This document shows, piece after piece, positions 1-8,286 of a stretch of 58,023 nucleotides of DNA (within the stretch, counting starts at the first letter, position 1; the number at the start of each line of letters is the position of its first letter). The DNA is from a bacterium (GTDB taxonomy: Bacteria > Bacillota > Clostridia > Lachnospirales > Lachnospiraceae): positions 1 to 58,023 of the forward strand of contig JAMPCE010000015.1 in the NCBI GenBank assembly GCA_023666335.1, written 5' to 3'. The notes under the pieces are model-generated. The model saw nothing but the letters and a program-made list of their open reading frames with translations. It did no database searches and was not told the DNA's origin. A program made the translations under genes and the position numbers.

Positions 1-135
1 TTCATAATTCCTTTCCTGCAAATATTTGATTGCGTACTGCTTTGAAATGCCTTCTGCAACAATGTCGGCAATCTGGATAATTCCCTGATTTTGTAAAATT
101 TTTGTTTCAATGATTTCTTTTTTATTGACTTTCAT
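1..135 (-). CDS. AbiEi-type antitoxin, N-terminal part (cut by window edge)
   Basis: The 45 visible codons read leftward from an ATG at 135 and begin MKVNKKEIIETKILQN. They continue with a stretch around GIIQIADIVAEGISKQYAIK that matches the N-terminal winged-helix of AbiEi antitoxins, the transcriptional antitoxins of type IV abortive-infection systems. In that family the N-terminal domain binds inverted repeats in its own promoter and the C-terminal domain neutralises an AbiEii nucleotidyltransferase. The rest of the gene and any AbiEii partner lie outside the window, so the family call rests on the N-terminus alone. A good promoter overlapped by an inverted repeat lies just upstream, as expected for an autoregulated antitoxin. 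Confidence 0.6.
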   Translation of the reverse strand, partial: MKVNKKEIIETKILQNQGIIQIADIVAEGISKQYAIKYLQERNYE

Positions 136-142
136 ACTACAT

Positions 143-171
143 ATTATAATTTTGTGTGGTGTGAAAGTCAA
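143..171 (-). promoter_or_regulatory. Promoter of the AbiEi-type gene
   Basis: Reading leftward, a -35 TTGACT (166-171) and a -10 TATAAT (143-148) are 17 bp apart, a near-consensus sigma-A promoter. The start codon is 8 bp beyond the -10, so the transcript is leaderless or nearly so. Confidence 0.65.
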
Positions 172-184
172 CTTAAATTTCACA
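160..184. promoter_or_regulatory. Candidate AbiEi operator
   Basis: Perfect 7-bp arms TGTGAAA and TTTCACA are separated by 11 bp and straddle the -35 of the AbiEi-type promoter. AbiEi proteins are known to repress their operons through inverted repeats. Assignment to this gene is inference from position. Confidence 0.45.
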
Positions 185-206
185 TAATAGGTCTTCTCCG
201 CTTTCA

Positions 207-235
207 TTGACTTTTCCCCCAAAAAAGACTAAGAT
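207..235 (+). promoter_or_regulatory. Promoter of the cyclic-nucleotide-binding-domain gene
   Basis: TTGACT (207-212), 17 bp spacer, TAAGAT (230-235). The gene starts at 287 behind an AAGGGGG ribosome binding site. Confidence 0.55.
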
Positions 236-286
236 AGATACAGAGTTTTTAATCCATCTGCAACCATGTAATAAGGGGGTATTTCT

Positions 287-2545
287 ATGGCCTTAAAAGA
301 ATTTCCTGCGGGCACGCAGCTGATTCAGGACGAACAGAATCTGACAGCCCTGCATGTTATCGCAAAAGGAAGCGTATGCGCCTCCTATCCGGGAGGTACT
401 TTTTATCTGAAAAAGGGGGACGTCATCGGCGTCTGCGAGCTTTTTTACGGCTCTCACTTTATCTCTTACGAAACAGAGGACGCCACATCGATCGCCTCCT
501 ATCCGTGTACCGCCGCACAGCTTTCTCTGCTGTTTGAGAAGAGCGTAGATCTGGCAAACATGATCGTCTCCTCCCTTTTCCGGCAGTTTCGGGAAATCCA
601 TGATCTGTATGAACTGACCCGCTTTGACTGTGATAATCTCTATCATTTTCTGCTGGATCACTATGAAGAATACAAGTCTGTCTGCGTCAAGCACAAGATC
701 ACGCCGCGGGCGCTGCCCGACATGGACGATCTGACGCCGATCGTGATAGAAGACGATCTGGAGGGGTGGCTTGGCGGCTACTATGAGCAGTTGACTACTA
801 TGGTCACTGAAAAATCTGCCAAATTTCACAAGGCGGATTTCCTTGCGGGCGTCGTCTTAAAAGCGGATCAGGACATCTACCGCATCATTTCGCTATGCCG
901 CCTTTTCTTTGATTATAAGTCAGAGGTCGCAAAACTCCTTATGAATGAGAACCGCCTCGATCTGTTCGATCTCTACACGGGCGTCTTATATAAGATCGAT
1001 TCCAACGATCCGGACTCCGTGAGTCTGACCGCAACGCTCTCCACCATGATGATCCAGTTGGAGGATCTGCCCGGGATCGACAAGGATATGTATCAGCAGC
1101 GCGTAACGGAATACCGCGAAAAACTGGTGAAACTCGGAGAACACACCGAGGAGGAAACTGCCACGGTGGACGATGTGCCCGATGTGGAACACTCTATGGA
1201 TACGATCCTCTCCTACTCGGAAGTGAGCAGCGAAACCGCTGCCGCTTTCAGGGACGCGGTGAATAAGTTTGCAAAGATGACGGATAAGAACGCTTCCGAC
1301 GACGCCGCGAGAAAGCTGCGTCTCTCCATCTCGAAGCTCTTTTATCAGATTTACGAGCAGGCTTTCTTAAAGAGTCTGCAAGACCCTGCTTCCGTTCCCA
1401 AAGTCGTGAAGATGTTCTTCAACTTCGGTTATGTCGATGAAAATCTGGCAGGTCTGGAGAATGCCGCCTATCTGTATAAGATCGTTGACAAACTCCCCAC
1501 CGACCCGAAGCGGAAAGTCTACACCGCCTACGAGTGGTTTACGGCGATTTATCAGGGCAAAAAATCACCGAGCCGCAACGAGTTCGACTCCGACTTTGCC
1601 ACATTTCTGCGCGAGCAGAAAATGTCGGGCAATATCACCGCTGCGGATGAGGCACGGATGGTAAACGATCCGAAAGAGCAGGTGCTCTTTGAGATCCGCA
1701 ATATGTTCCCTTCCGTCAACAAAATTACGTTTGGTCGTGTATTGAGTTTCTGTCCGGTCTTTTCGGAACACAATGTCTTAAAGGATCTGGACGCTTCGCT
1801 GGTTTCCGTCGATAAGGTGGAGACAGCTTTCAAACAGGTGCGGGAGATCGATTTCAGCGCCTACTACCGCGATGTGATCTACACCAATCCGGAGATCGGA
1901 ATCGGAAAGGAATCCGTCGGCGTGGAAGTCCTTCCCGATATCATCCTGATGCCCAATATGGGAACCCGCGGCATCGCCTGGCAGGAGATCGAGGGGCGCA
2001 AGCGTACGACGCCTGCCCGCATGATGGTCTCCATCTTCCAGATGGAGGATCTGACCAACATCTTAGTCCGTCTGACCGGAGACTTCCGCTGGGAGATGTG
2101 CAAGCGCGTACAGGGCGCCCGCTGGAACGACATTTCGGAGCCTTCGCTCACCAGCGAATACTTCGATTATATCCAGTTCTACCGCAAAAACCGCGACCTT
2201 TCTGCGGATGCCAAGGATAAGATCAAGCTCAGTATGCAGAAAGCGAAAAACAGCTATAAGGAAATGTTCATCAGAGACTACGAGGCTTGGATCCTTTACG
2301 AGGGCGCCGGTTCTCCCAGACTGAACAAGGTATCGCGGGGCATCATCTTTACCTACTGCCCGTTCTCGAAAGAGATCCGCACCAGGCTGACGGCAAACCC
2401 GCTCTACAAGGATACTATGGCGCGCTATGACGTGAAGCTGGCGCAGAAGCTCCACCACTTTGACAACATCTTCCAGAAGTTGAAAAACACGGGCACACCG
2501 ATCCCGAAAGAGTTGCAGGATCAGTACGATTATCTGCGGATGTGA
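287..2545 (+). CDS. Large protein with N-terminal cyclic-nucleotide-binding domain
   Basis: 752 residues. Residues about 5-110 look like the beta-roll of the CRP/FNR cyclic-nucleotide-binding superfamily: PAGTQLIQDEQ, then GSVCASYPGGTFYLKKGDVIGVCELF, then a C-terminal helix. No DNA-binding helix-turn-helix follows. About 640 mostly helical residues come next that I cannot assign to a characterised family; they contain no obvious membrane segment or enzymatic motif. CRP-family regulators are about 220 residues, so this is not an ordinary regulator. The ligand may be a nucleotide or nothing, because I cannot confirm the phosphate-binding cassette. The gene appears monocistronic, with its own promoter and a strong terminator, and is convergent with the transporter gene. 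Function unknown; the N-terminal fold is fairly secure. Confidence 0.7.
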   Translation: MALKEFPAGTQLIQDEQNLTALHVIAKGSVCASYPGGTFYLKKGDVIGVCELFYGSHFISYETEDATSIASYPCTAAQLSLLFEKSVDLANMIVSSLFRQFREIHDLYELTRFDCDNLYHFLLDHYEEYKSVCVKHKITPRALPDMDDLTPIVIEDDLEGWLGGYYEQLTTMVTEKSAKFHKADFLAGVVLKADQDIYRIISLCRLFFDYKSEVAKLLMNENRLDLFDLYTGVLYKIDSNDPDSVSLTATLSTMMIQLEDLPGIDKDMYQQRVTEYREKLVKLGEHTEEETATVDDVPDVEHSMDTILSYSEVSSETAAAFRDAVNKFAKMTDKNASDDAARKLRLSISKLFYQIYEQAFLKSLQDPASVPKVVKMFFNFGYVDENLAGLENAAYLYKIVDKLPTDPKRKVYTAYEWFTAIYQGKKSPSRNEFDSDFATFLREQKMSGNITAADEARMVNDPKEQVLFEIRNMFPSVNKITFGRVLSFCPVFSEHNVLKDLDASLVSVDKVETAFKQVREIDFSAYYRDVIYTNPEIGIGKESVGVEVLPDIILMPNMGTRGIAWQEIEGRKRTTPARMMVSIFQMEDLTNILVRLTGDFRWEMCKRVQGARWNDISEPSLTSEYFDYIQFYRKNRDLSADAKDKIKLSMQKAKNSYKEMFIRDYEAWILYEGAGSPRLNKVSRGIIFTYCPFSKEIRTRLTANPLYKDTMARYDVKLAQKLHHFDNIFQKLKNTGTPIPKELQDQYDYLRM

Positions 2546-2605
2546 TTACATATCGTAGTCCGCATTTGGAAAATCGCCGCGAGACAGCGGTATATACAAA
2601 TAAAG

Positions 2606-2645
2606 CAGGCTGCACATCGGATATCCGTGTGCAGCCTGTTATATT
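2606..2645. terminator. Bidirectional rho-independent terminator
   Basis: CAGGCTGCACA pairs with TGTGCAGCCTG around an inner CGGATATCCG palindrome, an almost uninterrupted stem of about 16 bp. A T-rich tract follows on the + strand (TTATATT) and on the - strand (CTTTATTT). It sits between two convergent genes and should stop both transcripts. Confidence 0.8.
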
Positions 2646-2682
2646 CCTGATCTGCTTTTTCTGCGATTTTCCGCTTTCCGCC

Positions 2683-3996
2683 TTACTTCTTATCTGTCGT
2701 GGACGGCTTCACCAGGAAGAGGCTCAACAGAAGCGCAATGACGTAAAGCACGATCGTAAAGTAGAGCACATTCTGATAGCCTACAGGATTGACGCTGACC
2801 GTCCCGCCATGTCCGTCACTGATGTCCATAAAGCTTCCGGTCCTGTCAACGATGAGGGTCGCGATCTGGTTTCCGGTCAGTCCCGCAAACGCCCACGCGG
2901 AAAGCGTGATACCGTGGATCGCGCTGATGCTGCCCATGCCGTAGTGATCGGAAAGCAGGGTCGGCACATTGGAGAAGCCGCCGCCGTAGCCTGCATTCAC
3001 CATAAAGATCAGGCACAATACGAGTACCACCAGAAGCGTGCTGCCAGCTCCGTTCTTGATACCTCCGGTCAACATCACGATGCCGGTAAAGACGATGGAG
3101 AGCACAAAGATCAGCTTATAGATGGTATTTCTGTCCTTCAAGTGATCCGCCCACGCGGAGAAGCCCAGACGACCGCCCGCATTAAAGATAGCGGAAACGG
3201 TGGAGATCACGCCCGCAGAAGCCGCCAGACCGATACATTTCACGATCGACTTTTCCTGCGAGATCAGCGCCAGACCGCAGGTGATGTTGATATAGAACAT
3301 CAGCCAGATGCCGATATAGTTGGTGATCGGGCGGGTCTTGATGGTGTCCAAAATACCCTGCCCTTTTTCCTTTTTCTGCGGCTCATGCCATCCCTCAGGC
3401 TTCGCCAGAAGGAGATGCCCCACAAACATCATCACAAAATACACCGCCGCCAGAATGTAGAACATCTTATAGATGCCGCCCTCGCCGAGATGATCCAGCA
3501 TCCATGTCATGATGGGGCTTGCGATCGCCTTTGCGCCGCCGAAACCCGCCACCGCAAGACCGGTCGCCAGACCTTTCTTATCCTCAAACCAGAGCATCAA
3601 AGTCTTTACCGGAGAAAGATAGCCCGTCCCCAGACCGACGCCCATGATAAAGCCGTAGCACACATAGATGCCAACCAGAGAAAGCACGCTGCCCGGATGA
3701 TTGCCGCCGTAGTAGATGAAAAAGCCCGTGCCCGCCATACCGAGGGCAAAGGTGATCGTGGCAATCAGGGAAGACTTATGAATATCCTTTTCCACCACAT
3801 TGCCAAGGAATGCCGCCGACATACCCAGAAAGAAGATGGCGAAAGAAAACGCCCACTCGGTCGCCGCCTTGGAGAATCCTATGTACTCCGAGATCTCCTG
3901 ACTGAAAATGGACCAGCAGTACACCGTACCGATACTAAAGTGCAGGAGCAGCGCCGGAATTGCGGCACGCACCCATTTGTTTTGACAGTTTTTCAT
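2683..3996 (-). CDS. OFA-family MFS transporter (oxalate/formate antiporter-like)
   Basis: 437 residues with about twelve hydrophobic segments. The N-terminus (KWVRAAIPALLLHFSIGTVY, then WSIFSQEI) is the signature of the OFA branch of the major facilitator superfamily. Known members exchange oxalate, formate or other small carboxylates across the cytoplasmic membrane. Substrate cannot be read from sequence, and no oxalyl-CoA decarboxylase or formyl-CoA transferase gene is nearby, so oxalate use is not supported. A charged cytoplasmic loop near residue 210 (EPQKKEKGQG) separates the two six-helix halves. It appears monocistronic and ends against the bidirectional terminator at 2606-2645. Confidence 0.85.
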   Translation of the reverse strand: MKNCQNKWVRAAIPALLLHFSIGTVYCWSIFSQEISEYIGFSKAATEWAFSFAIFFLGMSAAFLGNVVEKDIHKSSLIATITFALGMAGTGFFIYYGGNHPGSVLSLVGIYVCYGFIMGVGLGTGYLSPVKTLMLWFEDKKGLATGLAVAGFGGAKAIASPIMTWMLDHLGEGGIYKMFYILAAVYFVMMFVGHLLLAKPEGWHEPQKKEKGQGILDTIKTRPITNYIGIWLMFYINITCGLALISQEKSIVKCIGLAASAGVISTVSAIFNAGGRLGFSAWADHLKDRNTIYKLIFVLSIVFTGIVMLTGGIKNGAGSTLLVVLVLCLIFMVNAGYGGGFSNVPTLLSDHYGMGSISAIHGITLSAWAFAGLTGNQIATLIVDRTGSFMDISDGHGGTVSVNPVGYQNVLYFTIVLYVIALLLSLFLVKPSTTDKK

Positions 3997-4128
3997 GTTG
4001 AGTACCCGTTATCCTTTCGTTATGATAGAATAAAACTGCATCTTACGATACAACTCTAATCATTTTATACCAGATTCCGTAAAATTTCAAGACTCATTCA
4101 GGATGTGTCCTCTGACCGAACTGCCCGC

Positions 4129-5913
4129 TTATTTCAGCACCAGCGCGGAATATCCCGGCATGACCGCTTTCCCTTCCTCAAAGCGGACCGCGTCCTCCCC
4201 CGTGGCAAGCGCGCCCCGCACCTGCGTCTGCGCTCCGATCTCTGCGCCGTTTAGTGTGATTCCCGTCAGATCCAGCTCCTGCGCTTCCGCTCCCGTCACG
4301 AAGAGCAGCAGAATTTCCGAGCCGTCATAGGTCTTTTTGATAGCGCAGACGCTCTCCTTTACTTCTTCCGCAGCAAGATCCCCCGCAAGGACATACTCCG
4401 CCGTTCCGCGGGCAATCTCCGGATTCTGGTTGCGGATCTTGATGACCTTTTTATAAAACGCGTAGACTGATGAAGCATCCTGTTCCTGCTCTTCCAGACT
4501 CTCGAATTTCATCTTGACCGTTTCCATATCCGCAGGGCCGTCGCACATCCCCGCCGCATCGGGATCCATGCTCCAGTACATGGGCGCGCGCTTATTCTCG
4601 TCCTTGCCGGAGCCTTTCATGCCGAGTTCCTCCCCGTAATAGAGGAAAGCCGAACCGCTCATAAACAGGTTCATCGCGCCCGCCAGTTTCGTCTGCGCAG
4701 CGGACTCCTCCCCGGCATAATACCCCGCGCTCCTCCCCATATCGTGATTTGTGTAGAAAGGCGCGTCAATATAGTTCTCGTTATAAGCGCCGTACGTCTC
4801 TTCCAGAGAAGCGATCGTTTCGCCGTATTTTGCTGCCGAACCGCCGTTCAACGCTTTCGAGATGATGCCGTCCTTATCCGCGAAAGCAAAGTCGAAAATG
4901 CTGTCGATCCCGCTCTCGTAATACTTTGCATAATCCGCCTGATCGAGCCACGCCTCGCCCACCAGATAAGCGTCCGCTTTCTGGGATTTGACCGTTTCGG
5001 TCAACCACGAGAGAAAGTCAATGTTTGCCTGGGGCGCGCCGGAGTAATACTCTTTCACCGCATCCAGACGAAAGCCGCCCACACCCATATCGAGCCAGTA
5101 TTTCGTGATCCCGGCGATCTCCATGCGCAGCGCCTCGCAATCCAGATTCAGATCCGGCATCTCCGACCAGAACTGCGCTTCGTAATACCAGTCCGTGCCT
5201 TCCACCGGATACCAGCCGCCGCCCTGCTCCTTTGAGAAATGATAATAGTTATAATAAGGGCAGTCCGCCGCGTTCGGTTCCGCGCCGCTTAAGTCCCGCA
5301 GATAGGCGCAGGCATCCTGAAACCACGGATTCTGTGATGAACTGTGGTTCAACACCAGATCCATGATGACCTTGATGCCCCGCTCATCGCACGCCGCAAG
5401 AAAGCCCTGAAAATCTTCCAGCGTCCCGTATTCCTCATCAATGGCATAGTAATCCGCCACATCGTACTTGTGATAGGTAGGCGAAGGATTCACCGGCATC
5501 AGCCAAATCCCATTGCAGCCTAGATCCGTGTCCGTCGCGTCGTCCCCGTCGTTGATGTAATCCAGTTTCGAGATCAGCCCCTGCAGATCTCCCACGCCGT
5601 CGCCGTCGCTGTCGCAGAAAGAGTAGACGAACACCTCATAGTAGGTCCGATAGTTGTCGTCGATCATCTGCAAGGGAAGATCCTCCCACGGTTCCCTGCC
5701 CGCCGCAGCCGCCTCCTCCGAGACGCTTTTGGCCGCACTGTCGTTGTCGTTTTCACTCGGCTCTCCTGCCTCCGCCGCCTGCTCTCCTGCCGGTTCGGGA
5801 CTTTCCTCCCCTAACGTGTTTTGCAGGGGGATATTCTCCCCCTGCATACCACAACCGCAAAGCAGCGCCGCCGACAGAATACCTGCCATAGCTCTTTTTT
5901 GCGCATTATTCAT
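4129..5913 (-). CDS. Alpha-amylase family (GH13) lipoprotein
   Basis: 594 residues. A lipoprotein signal ends at Cys21 (LLCGC), followed by a Glu/Ala/Ser-rich linker to about residue 70, so the enzyme is probably tethered outside the membrane. The GH13 barrel shows nucleophile Asp284 (GFRLDAV), acid/base Glu320 (VGEAW) and transition-state Asp391 (TNHD). A DSDGDGVGD loop at 101-109 resembles the calcium-binding loop of bacterial amylases. It should hydrolyse alpha-glucans such as starch or maltodextrin; exact specificity is unknown. Its ATG overlaps the malG stop by 4 nt (ATGA), so it is the last gene of the ABC-transporter operon and probably feeds that importer. Confidence 0.9.
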   Translation of the reverse strand: MNNAQKRAMAGILSAALLCGCGMQGENIPLQNTLGEESPEPAGEQAAEAGEPSENDNDSAAKSVSEEAAAAGREPWEDLPLQMIDDNYRTYYEVFVYSFCDSDGDGVGDLQGLISKLDYINDGDDATDTDLGCNGIWLMPVNPSPTYHKYDVADYYAIDEEYGTLEDFQGFLAACDERGIKVIMDLVLNHSSSQNPWFQDACAYLRDLSGAEPNAADCPYYNYYHFSKEQGGGWYPVEGTDWYYEAQFWSEMPDLNLDCEALRMEIAGITKYWLDMGVGGFRLDAVKEYYSGAPQANIDFLSWLTETVKSQKADAYLVGEAWLDQADYAKYYESGIDSIFDFAFADKDGIISKALNGGSAAKYGETIASLEETYGAYNENYIDAPFYTNHDMGRSAGYYAGEESAAQTKLAGAMNLFMSGSAFLYYGEELGMKGSGKDENKRAPMYWSMDPDAAGMCDGPADMETVKMKFESLEEQEQDASSVYAFYKKVIKIRNQNPEIARGTAEYVLAGDLAAEEVKESVCAIKKTYDGSEILLLFVTGAEAQELDLTGITLNGAEIGAQTQVRGALATGEDAVRFEEGKAVMPGYSALVLK

Positions 5914-6752
5914 CCTTTGACAGAACCTCCCGTAATACCCTCTACATAGAACTTCTGCATGATCACGAACAGGATCGAGATCGGAATCGCGATGATCACG
6001 CCGCCCGCGCAGAAGACTGAGAAGTATTTGTTGATCATGGATTTTCCTAACATATTAAACAGCCCGATCGCCACCGTCCAGTCTGTCGCCACACCGGAAT
6101 TGAGCATCAGCTTTGCGAACACGAAGTCGCCCCACGGCGCCAGGAACGCATTGATGACCGTGTACACGATGATCGGCTTGGACAGCGGAATGATCACCGA
6201 CCAGAAGATCTTCGCCTCGGAAGCGCCCTCCAGCCGCGCCGCCTCGCTTAAGGAGATGGAAATCGTATCCATAAATCCCTTACAGATCAGATAACCGAGT
6301 CCCGCGCCCGCGGAGTACACGATGATCATGCCGAGGTGGCTGTTGGTCAGTCCGATCGTCTTTAAGATAAAGTAGATCGCGATCATGGACAGCACGCCCG
6401 GGAACATATTGAGGATGATGCTGAAACTCATCAGCCCTTTTCTGCCTGCAAAGCGAAGTTTACTCATGGTGTAGGACACCATCAATACCAGGATGGTAGA
6501 GATCAGGCAGGAAAAGATCGCGATGATCAGCGTATTCATAAACCACCTGTTGTACTGCACGATGGAATCCGAACGGAAAAACAACTGCGCGTAATTATCT
6601 AACGTCCACGTCTCCGGGAAGAAGTGGGAGGTGTTGATTCCCTTATACCCGCTAAACGACGTAACAAACAGCCAAAGGATCGGGATCAGCCATACCACCG
6701 ACAGGAAAAGTAAGATCAAATGTCTTATCACTGATTTTATTTTTTTCATCAT
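5910..6752 (-). CDS. malG: Sugar ABC transporter permease, MalG type
   Basis: 280 residues, six predicted membrane helices. The EAA loop that docks the ATPase is present (EAARLEGASE, then IPLSKPII). It closely resembles MalG/MdxG/GanQ, the second permease of oligosaccharide importers. Its ATG overlaps the malF stop by 4 nt and its own stop overlaps the GH13 start by 4 nt, so the three are translationally coupled. No ATPase gene is in the operon; Firmicute importers of this class usually share an MsmX-like ATPase encoded elsewhere. Whether the substrate is maltodextrin or galacto-oligosaccharide is unresolved. Confidence 0.88.
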   Translation of the reverse strand: MMKKIKSVIRHLILLFLSVVWLIPILWLFVTSFSGYKGINTSHFFPETWTLDNYAQLFFRSDSIVQYNRWFMNTLIIAIFSCLISTILVLMVSYTMSKLRFAGRKGLMSFSIILNMFPGVLSMIAIYFILKTIGLTNSHLGMIIVYSAGAGLGYLICKGFMDTISISLSEAARLEGASEAKIFWSVIIPLSKPIIVYTVINAFLAPWGDFVFAKLMLNSGVATDWTVAIGLFNMLGKSMINKYFSVFCAGGVIIAIPISILFVIMQKFYVEGITGGSVKG

Positions 6753-8176
6753 TGAAACTCCTCCTCCTTATCTCCTTTGATGGTTCTGGTAAAGGTCACC
6801 AGAGTGAATGCCGCACAGATAATGAAGACGATGATACCGATGACGGAAGCCATCTTGTAGTTGTAATACTCATTCGTCAGTCTGAACAGCCAGGTAACAA
6901 GCAGATCGACTTCTTTCGCATTGGAGTTTGCGAGGAGCTGGTCGCTTGTGACGAACACATCCTGCGTCAGCAGATAGATGACGTTGAAGTTGTTGATATT
7001 CTTGACGAAATCCGTGATCAGGCTCGGCCCGGTCACAAACAACACATACGGCATCGTGATCTTGATGAAGATCTGCAAAGGGTTCGCGCCGTCGATGCGC
7101 GCGCTCTCGATCTGATCTTCCGGAATGTTCATCAGGACGCCCGTTGCCACCAGCATCTGATACGGTACGCCGATCCAGATATTGATGATGACGATCATCA
7201 CCTTCGCCCAGCCGGGATTCGTCAAAAACGGGATGTAACTCAAATTAGAAGGCACAAGCCCGATATTTTTCAAAAAGCCCGTAAAGCCGATGCTGTTGCA
7301 GAACGTATTGACGATACCGTTGTCTGCAAAGAAGTTACGGACCAAAAGCAGGGTCACGAACTGCGGCACCGCGATCGCTATGATGAAGAGCGTTCTCCAC
7401 AGCTTAGGGAGCTTCGTCTTCTTGTCGTTGATGAATTTCGCCATCAGGATACCGCCGATATAGGTGGTAAAGGTCGCGAGCACTGCCCACTCCAGCGTCC
7501 AGACCAGTACCTTGCGGAACGAATAACCGAACGTTACGGTCACGGAACTGGTGAACAGGTTCTTGAAGTTCTTCCACCCCACCCAGGTAAACAGGGCGTT
7601 CGGAGGCATATGCTGCTGATCGTAATTCGTAAAGGCAACCGCAATCAGGACTAAGATCGGCAGAATGTTCATGATAATGATACCGATCGCCGGCAGGGTC
7701 AGCAGCGTAATATGGAATTTTTCATTAAACATCATCCGCACGTCTTCGGCAAAGGTGTTGATCTCTTCACCGTTTTCCTTTTGAAGCTGCAGACGATATA
7801 CCGCTTTCATGTTGGAAATATAAAACAGAATAAATACTAAAATCAAAAACAACGAAATAATGGAATTCAACAGGATCAGGAACGAGTTATCGTAGTCATT
7901 GACCGTACTGGTCATAGTCAGCGGATCAAAGACCTGCTCAAACTGCACCGTGCCCAACGTCCCAAACTTAGCAAGGTTCGGCGCCGCATAACCGACACAC
8001 AGCACCACGAACAGCGCCTCGACCAGACACATGATGATACCGTTGATCACCTGTTTTCTCGCAAAATAGCCCACGCCCATCAGGACAGCCGACAGCTTCA
8101 CCCAGATATCCCCCTTGGCAAAAGCCGTCCCCAGATCTCTAAAATATTTTCCTACTGCATTCAATGCGTTCTTCAT
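6749..8176 (-). CDS. malF: Sugar ABC transporter permease, MalF type
   Basis: 475 residues, longer than the roughly 300 of a minimal permease because of an N-terminal region with extra membrane segments, as in MdxF and GanP. The EAA loop reads ESARIDGANPLQIF with a following ITMPYV. It pairs with the MalG-type protein to form the transmembrane channel. The gene follows malE after about 110 bp that contain an imperfect stem-loop, which may lower downstream expression relative to the abundant binding protein. A copy of the TTGAC-N7-GTCAA palindrome lies inside it at 7899-7915 (one arm base differs). Confidence 0.88.
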   Translation of the reverse strand: MKNALNAVGKYFRDLGTAFAKGDIWVKLSAVLMGVGYFARKQVINGIIMCLVEALFVVLCVGYAAPNLAKFGTLGTVQFEQVFDPLTMTSTVNDYDNSFLILLNSIISLFLILVFILFYISNMKAVYRLQLQKENGEEINTFAEDVRMMFNEKFHITLLTLPAIGIIIMNILPILVLIAVAFTNYDQQHMPPNALFTWVGWKNFKNLFTSSVTVTFGYSFRKVLVWTLEWAVLATFTTYIGGILMAKFINDKKTKLPKLWRTLFIIAIAVPQFVTLLLVRNFFADNGIVNTFCNSIGFTGFLKNIGLVPSNLSYIPFLTNPGWAKVMIVIINIWIGVPYQMLVATGVLMNIPEDQIESARIDGANPLQIFIKITMPYVLFVTGPSLITDFVKNINNFNVIYLLTQDVFVTSDQLLANSNAKEVDLLVTWLFRLTNEYYNYKMASVIGIIVFIICAAFTLVTFTRTIKGDKEEEFQ

Positions 8177-8240
8177 ATACAGCGAACCTCCATGTCAGAA
8201 TGTCAGAAAAATACCTTCTCAAGTCATCATCAGTTTAGAA

Positions 8241-8270
8241 AGAGGGCAGGTGAATCGACACCCACCCTCT
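8241..8270 (-). promoter_or_regulatory. Intercistronic stem-loop between malE and malF
   Basis: AGAGGGCAGGTG and CACCCACCCTCT form a 12-bp stem with a two-base internal mismatch and a 6-nt loop. Reading leftward it is followed only by a short TTTC, so it is more likely a partial terminator or 3' stabiliser of the malE message than a full stop. Confidence 0.45.
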
Positions 8271-8286
8271 GTAAAATTTACTCTAA

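Noticed and set aside
2542-4059. 505-codon open frame on the + strand
   Set aside because: It lies opposite the OFA transporter gene. Its composition (Arg/His/Gln-rich) is that of an antisense shadow, and there is no ribosome binding site.
6752-7654. 300-codon open frame on the + strand
   Set aside because: Antisense to malF, with highly charged composition and no family resemblance.
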